From assembly GCA_903885605.1 (NCBI GenBank), contig CAISJD010000202.1, positions 1-32,684 on the forward strand: DNA of 32,684 nt, given 5' to 3'. The notes under the pieces are model-generated. The model had not been told where the DNA came from and ran no database searches. It saw nothing but the letters and a program-made list of their open reading frames with translations. Source of the stretch: an uncultured Chthonomonas sp. GTDB taxonomy: Bacteria > Armatimonadota > Chthonomonadetes > Chthonomonadales > CAJBBX01. Position numbers and translations under genes: made by a program. Shown here one piece after another: positions 29,050 to 32,684 of the stretch (within the stretch, counting starts at the first letter, position 1; the number at the start of each line of letters is the position of its first letter).

Positions 29050-30534
29050 ATGCGCATCCTATTCCTTGACCTCGACACACTGCGGCCCGACCATCTGGGT
29101 TGCTACGGCTACCATCGGAACACCTCGCCCAACATCGACCAGATCGCGGCCGAGGGCGTGCGGTTCGACAACTACTACTGCTCCGACGCGCCGTGCCTTC
29201 CCAGCCGCGCCGCGCTCTTCACCGGGCGCTTCGGCATCCATACCGGCGTCGTAGGCCATGGCGGCACCGCAGCCGACATTCGTCTGCAGGGCCCGGACCG
29301 GGGCTTCGCCGACCTCTGCCGCCATGACAACCTGCCCGCGTTCCTGAGGTCGCAGGGCTTCAAGGCCGCCTCCATCAGCCCGTTCGCCGAGCGGCACGGG
29401 GCCTGGTGGTTCAACGCCGGCTTCAACGAGATGCACAACACCGGCAAGGGCGGCATGGAGTCGGCCGAGGAGGTCACTCCCACCGCGCTGGACTGGATTC
29501 GGCGTAACGCCAAGGGCGACCAGTGGTTCCTGCACCTGAACTACTGGGATCCGCACACGCCCTACCGAGCTCCGGCAGACTTCGGCAACCCGTTCGAGGG
29601 GCAGCCCGTGGCGCAGTGGATCACGCCCGACATCCTGGAGTTGCACCGCCGCGCCGTCGGCCCGCATACCGCGCGTGAGATCGGCATGTACAACAGCGAT
29701 CCACTGCCCCAGTTCCCGCGCCACGTGCCCGAGGTGCGGCACATGGAGGATGTCCGCCGCCACTTCGACGGCTACGACTGCGGCATCGCCTACATGGACC
29801 AGCACATCGGCCAGGTGATGAACGCGCTGGCCGACGAGGGTGTGATGGACGACCTGGTCATCATCGTCTCGTCGGACCATGCCGAGAACCAGGGCGAGTT
29901 CGGCATCTACGCCGAGCACGCCACGGCGGACCACGCCACCTGCCGCATCCCCATGATCATCCGCTGGCCGGGCGGCGCACGGGGAGCGTCCGATGCGGGC
30001 CTGCACTACAACCTCGACCTGTGCCCGACGCTGGCGGCCCTGCTGGGCGGGCAGCCGCGCGCGTCATGGGACGGCGTCAGCTATGCCTCATCGGTCCTGC
30101 GCCCCGGGTCCGACGGCGGCCGCGAGGCCCTCGTCCTGAGCCAGTGCGCCCATGTCTGCCAGCGAAGCGTGCGATGGGGGCCGTGGCTCTACATGCGGAC
30201 CTACCACGACGGCTTCCACCTCTTCGCAGAGGAGATGCTCTTCAACGTCTCCACGGACCCGCACCAGCAGCGCGACCTTGCCGCCGACCAGCCGGCGCTG
30301 ACCAACGAGGGCGCGGCGCGGCTGCTCCGCTGGGAGCACCGGATGCTGGCCGGCGCGCCGGCAGGCCACGCCGCCGATCCGCTCTGGACGGTGATGCAGG
30401 AGGGAGGGCCGCTTCACGCCCGGGGCCACCTGAAGTCCTACTGCGACCGCCTGAAGGTTACCAAGCGCGCCTGGGCCATACCCGAACTGCTCCGGCGCCA
30501 CCCCGATGACCCCAGCGTCCGAGGGGCCGCATGA
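29050..30534 (+). CDS. Type I sulfatase (formylglycine type), no signal peptide
   Basis: The protein is 494 aa. The sulfatase signature is C49-L-P-S-R-A-A-L-F-T-G-R (49-60). Cys49 would be converted to formylglycine, the catalytic residue. Metal and substrate residues fit the family: D7 and D9 in LDLDTLRPDHL, D276 and H277 in SSDHAENQGE, and HLNYWDPHTPY (162-172). Sulfatases remove sulfate from glycans or small esters. Some close relatives are phosphonate or phosphate hydrolases, so that is a less likely alternative. There is no signal peptide, so it should be cytoplasmic, unlike most glycan sulfatases. The maturase must be encoded elsewhere. The start has CGGAG before the ATG. The stop overlaps the DUF202 gene (ATGA), so the two are coupled. 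Confidence 0.9.
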   Translation: MRILFLDLDTLRPDHLGCYGYHRNTSPNIDQIAAEGVRFDNYYCSDAPCLPSRAALFTGRFGIHTGVVGHGGTAADIRLQGPDRGFADLCRHDNLPAFLRSQGFKAASISPFAERHGAWWFNAGFNEMHNTGKGGMESAEEVTPTALDWIRRNAKGDQWFLHLNYWDPHTPYRAPADFGNPFEGQPVAQWITPDILELHRRAVGPHTAREIGMYNSDPLPQFPRHVPEVRHMEDVRRHFDGYDCGIAYMDQHIGQVMNALADEGVMDDLVIIVSSDHAENQGEFGIYAEHATADHATCRIPMIIRWPGGARGASDAGLHYNLDLCPTLAALLGGQPRASWDGVSYASSVLRPGSDGGREALVLSQCAHVCQRSVRWGPWLYMRTYHDGFHLFAEEMLFNVSTDPHQQRDLAADQPALTNEGAARLLRWEHRMLAGAPAGHAADPLWTVMQEGGPLHARGHLKSYCDRLKVTKRAWAIPELLRRHPDDPSVRGAA

Positions 30535-30962
30535 GCGAGCCGACGCCGCAGTCGCTGGGAGGCGATCCGGAGTCCGGCGGCGGCGATCGGCCGGTCACCG
30601 ATCCGCGCATCTACCTGGCGGCCGAGCGGACGCTCCTGGCGTGGATCCGCACCGGATTGGCGATGATGGGCCTCGGCTTCGTGGTGGCGCGGTTTGGGCT
30701 CCTGATGAAGGAACTAGCAATAGAGGGGCACGCCGCGCTGGCCCGGCACCAGGCGCCCGCGGGCTGGCTCGGAACCGTCCTTGTGCTTCTCGGCGTCATA
30801 GTAAGTGCGGTGGCCACGGCGCAGCACGTCCGGACCGTCGAGCGTCTGCACCGCGGCGTGACGTACCGGCCGTCGGCCTTCAGCCTGGAGGCCGCTGTAG
30901 GGGTCGTCTTGTCGGTCTTGGGCGTGTTCATGGCTTTGCATCTGCTGGCGGCGTTGCGCTAG
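30531..30962 (+). CDS. DUF202 (YidH-like) small membrane protein
   Basis: A 143-residue protein. After a Gly/Ser/Pro-rich N-terminus it has the DUF202 pattern DPRIYLAAERTLLAWIRTGLAMM (residues about 24-46). The recognisable motif is AERTLLAWIRTGLA. Two further hydrophobic segments follow (about 78-100 and 120-140), three in all. The function of DUF202 proteins is unknown, and they are widespread in inner membranes. The ATG overlaps the sulfatase stop by four bases (ATGA), so translation is coupled. It ends this operon; the next gene lies 64 bp on. Confidence 0.87.
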   Translation: MSEPTPQSLGGDPESGGGDRPVTDPRIYLAAERTLLAWIRTGLAMMGLGFVVARFGLLMKELAIEGHAALARHQAPAGWLGTVLVLLGVIVSAVATAQHVRTVERLHRGVTYRPSAFSLEAAVGVVLSVLGVFMALHLLAALR

Positions 30963-31026
30963 CCCGCCGGCCCTATCCTTCAGTAGCTCGCCGCGGCCTG
31001 ACCGTGGGGCCGCAAGGAGGTTGGCC

Positions 31027-31737
31027 ATGCGACTCTCGGACAACAGCAGGCTCACCGACCAGCGCGTGCAGGAGTGGTTCCTTCTCCAGAAGGCGCGCGA
31101 CAAGCAGGCGGAGACCGCGCCGAAGGCCGTCCGCCCCGGACCCACCGTCACGATCTCGCGGCAGTTCGGCGCCGGCGGCAATTCCGTGGCCACGCGGGTC
31201 GCGGCGCTCCTCGGCGCTCCCTGGACGGTCTGGGACAAGGAGGCCATCAAGGTGGTGGCTGATAACGCCCAGATCAAGCAGGAGATGGCCCAGGCCATGG
31301 ACGAACGGTCCCGATCCTGGGTCCAGGAGATGTTCCGAGACCTGCTGGGCGCCGACCACATCGACAGTAGCGCCTACAAGCGCATCCTCATCGAGACGCT
31401 CCTCAGCGTGGCGCAGCAGGGGCACAAGATCATCGTCGGGAGGGGCGCCAACTACGTCATGCCCCAGGCCCTCAATGTCCGTCTCGAAGCCGCCGAGGAG
31501 TGGCGCGTCCAGGCGACGATGCGGATCGACAACCTGAACCACGCCGACGCGGTGAAGCAGGTCCATCTGGTGGATGCCGACCGCGCCAAGTTCGTGCATG
31601 ACGTCTACGGCAAGGATGTGGCGCAGCACAAGGCCTACGACATGGTGCTCCGCGTGGATGCGCTAGGGGGCTACGACACAGCCGCGGCGGCCGTAGCGGC
31701 GGCGGCCCGCGTCATGTACAAGCTGCCGGACGCCTGA
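31027..31737 (+). CDS. Cytidylate-kinase-like family protein
   Basis: The protein is 236 aa and cytoplasmic. It matches the second cytidylate-kinase-like family: TVTISRQFGAGGNSVATRVAALLG (from residue 40), with the nucleotide loop region FGAGGNSV. VWDKEAI (68-74) and IIVGRGANYVM (about 135-145) also fit the family. A canonical GxxGxGKS loop is not present, as is normal for this family, whose exact phosphate donor and acceptor are unproven. The N-terminal 35 residues are extra. I chose ATG at 31027 because AAGGAGG lies six bases before it; the TTG six bases earlier is too close to that site. It is 64 bp past the DUF202 gene and converges with the beta-helix gene with a gap of two bases. Confidence 0.85.
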   Translation: MRLSDNSRLTDQRVQEWFLLQKARDKQAETAPKAVRPGPTVTISRQFGAGGNSVATRVAALLGAPWTVWDKEAIKVVADNAQIKQEMAQAMDERSRSWVQEMFRDLLGADHIDSSAYKRILIETLLSVAQQGHKIIVGRGANYVMPQALNVRLEAAEEWRVQATMRIDNLNHADAVKQVHLVDADRAKFVHDVYGKDVAQHKAYDMVLRVDALGGYDTAAAAVAAAARVMYKLPDA

Positions 31738-31751
31738 GGCTACAGGTAGCC
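31738..31751. terminator. Short palindrome across the convergent stop codons
   Basis: GGCTAC-AG-GTAGCC reads as a 6-bp stem with a two-base loop. It begins one base after the plus-strand TGA and contains the minus-strand stop codon. It may mark the meeting point of two transcripts, but the stem is weak and there is no T tract. Confidence 0.35.
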
Positions 31752-32684
31752 GCCCGCGGCGCCGAGGTTGTTGCGCAGGACGGTGCCCTCGGCATCGTCT
31801 TGGCGCACGTTGGCCTCCACGTTGCGGTTGAGGATGTTGCCCTCGATCACCGTGCCGTCGGCCCGCGACAGCTCGATGCCCACGCGGTTGTCCTGGATGT
31901 CGTTGCCGTGCAGCGTGTGGCCGTGGGGGCGCAGGTCGGGGCGCTCCTCGTTCTCAGCCGGGCCGGGCCGGATGCCGTGGTTCTGGTTCGCCGCGATGCG
32001 TACACCCTTGCCGTTCCGCGTGAACGTGTTGCCCTCGATCTGCCAGCCGTAAGAGGTGGCGTGATCCGGGAAGGACTGCGCGAACGCCTCGACGCGCACG
32101 CTCCATAGCAACACGCCATGCCCGTTTGCCTGGAGCGTGTTGCGCTGCACGCGGAAGCCGTGGCCGTTCTCGACGGCGATGCCTGCCTGGCGGTTCATCA
32201 CCATGCGGCACTCCTCGATGCATGTATCCCACGAGAAGCCTAGCCAGAAGCCGTAGTTGCACCGGTCGGCGTAGTTCCGGACAAACCGGTTGCCCCGGCA
32301 GAAGGTGGCCTCGAAGGCGATATTGGGGCTCAGCGAGGCGTCGTTCTCAACGAACACGTTGTCATCACAGCCGCACTTGGTCCCGTCCGGCGCCAGCCCC
32401 GCCAGGAAGAACCCGTCGCCGCCCAGCCGCGCGGTGTTGCGCCGGAACGTGTTGCGGCAGGAGGCGCGCACCACCACGAACCCGGCTGCGTCGGCGCCCA
32501 TGTGGCCGAAGTGGAGGCCGCCGTCGCGGGGCTCGAACCGGCAGCAGTAGTCCGCGGAATTCTCCTCGAAGAGGCTGTCGCAGGTGGCAGAGAGGTACAA
32601 GCCGAAGCCGCTGTTGTAGTTCGCCTGGTTGCACCGCACGGTGAGGCCCGAGCAGCCGTAGGCCAGCAAGCCGCTCTGCTGGTG
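31740..32684 (-). CDS. Right-handed parallel beta-helix repeat protein (5' end outside window)
   Basis: The frame is open to the right edge of the window, so the start is missing and 314 residues are visible. The sequence is a run of about 22-25-residue turns of the type N-F--N-A--G-GI-L: TFRRNTARLGGDGFFLAG, QRNTLQANGHGVLLW, IEGNTFTRNGKGVRIAANQN and HGNDIQDNRVGIEL. These Asn-ladder repeats are those of parallel beta-helix (PbH1/NosD/pectate-lyase-like) proteins that bind or cut polysaccharides at the cell surface. I see no catalytic residue set, so the exact class is open. Cysteines are unusually common in the first half (CDSL, YCCRFE, CGCDDN), which could form disulfides in the helix core. 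It converges on the cytidylate-kinase-like gene. Confidence 0.8.
   Translation of the reverse strand, partial: HQQSGLLAYGCSGLTVRCNQANYNSGFGLYLSATCDSLFEENSADYCCRFEPRDGGLHFGHMGADAAGFVVVRASCRNTFRRNTARLGGDGFFLAGLAPDGTKCGCDDNVFVENDASLSPNIAFEATFCRGNRFVRNYADRCNYGFWLGFSWDTCIEECRMVMNRQAGIAVENGHGFRVQRNTLQANGHGVLLWSVRVEAFAQSFPDHATSYGWQIEGNTFTRNGKGVRIAANQNHGIRPGPAENEERPDLRPHGHTLHGNDIQDNRVGIELSRADGTVIEGNILNRNVEANVRQDDAEGTVLRNNLGAAGGYL

Overview
The window is GC-rich, densely packed bacterial DNA with 26 protein genes, two of them cut by the window edges. I see no rRNA, tRNA, CRISPR array, transposase or phage gene. The gene families point to an uncultured, polysaccharide-degrading bacterium, most likely Armatimonadota, with Planctomycetota or a related lineage as the alternative. 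These families are two non-haem URO-D-like proteins, a ThuA-domain protein, a sugar-phosphate isomerase/epimerase-type TIM barrel, a large OPT-like membrane protein of the DUF6785 kind, a GHL10/YngK-like protein, a GH2 enzyme, a very large lipoprotein with a putative glycosidase barrel, a sulfatase and an SBBP-repeat surface protein. The phylum call is an inference from gene content only.

Layout. Positions 3-1586 (+) hold a proline-repeat/zinc-ribbon membrane protein whose start lies outside the window. Positions 1635-2656 (-) hold a two-gene unit: a membrane zinc-ribbon protein with an L7/L12-like tail, then a glutaredoxin. It is driven by a textbook TTGACA-N17-TATACT promoter. Positions 2760-4936 (-) hold a sugar isomerase-like protein followed by a secreted protein of unknown family. 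Positions 5199-6257 (+) encode a URO-D-like protein, preceded by a tandem array with a 10-bp period. Positions 6267-9291 (-) form a tight amino-sugar-type cassette: GNAT acetyltransferase, PIG-L deacetylase, a divergent NagB-like deaminase and a ThuA protein, with two TGATG overlaps. Upstream are a GHL10-like protein (9439-10686) and a HEAT-like membrane protein (10794-11699).

A 368-bp gap (11700-12067) carries clustered hairpins. It is followed by a second URO-D-like gene only four bases from the 998-aa lipoprotein gene (12068-16154, +). Next, on the minus strand, come GH2 followed by a beta-phosphoglucomutase-like HAD enzyme (19177-16247) and a 1352-aa surface protein with a likely seven-bladed propeller (19346-23404). 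A further minus-strand unit runs 27650-23658: a small exported protein, an M61 peptidase that lacks its usual PDZ end, and the OPT-like protein. A divergent promoter region at 27651-27787 also serves a plus-strand operon (27788-30962): coiled-coil protein, EamA exporter, sulfatase and DUF202 protein. A cytidylate-kinase-like gene follows, and a partial beta-helix protein converges on it.

Taken together, most of the window looks like glycan handling. Exported or surface proteins (GH2, the large lipoprotein, the beta-helix protein, the 2760-4148 protein) would attack or bind sugars. Cytoplasmic enzymes (sugar isomerase, PIG-L, NagB-like, HAD mutase, and the sulfatase if it is cytoplasmic) would process the products. 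The points most worth a second look are the amino-sugar cassette with its altered NagB active site, the L7/L12-like domain on a membrane zinc-ribbon protein, the URO-D/lipoprotein pair, and several palindromes and phased repeats in promoter regions.
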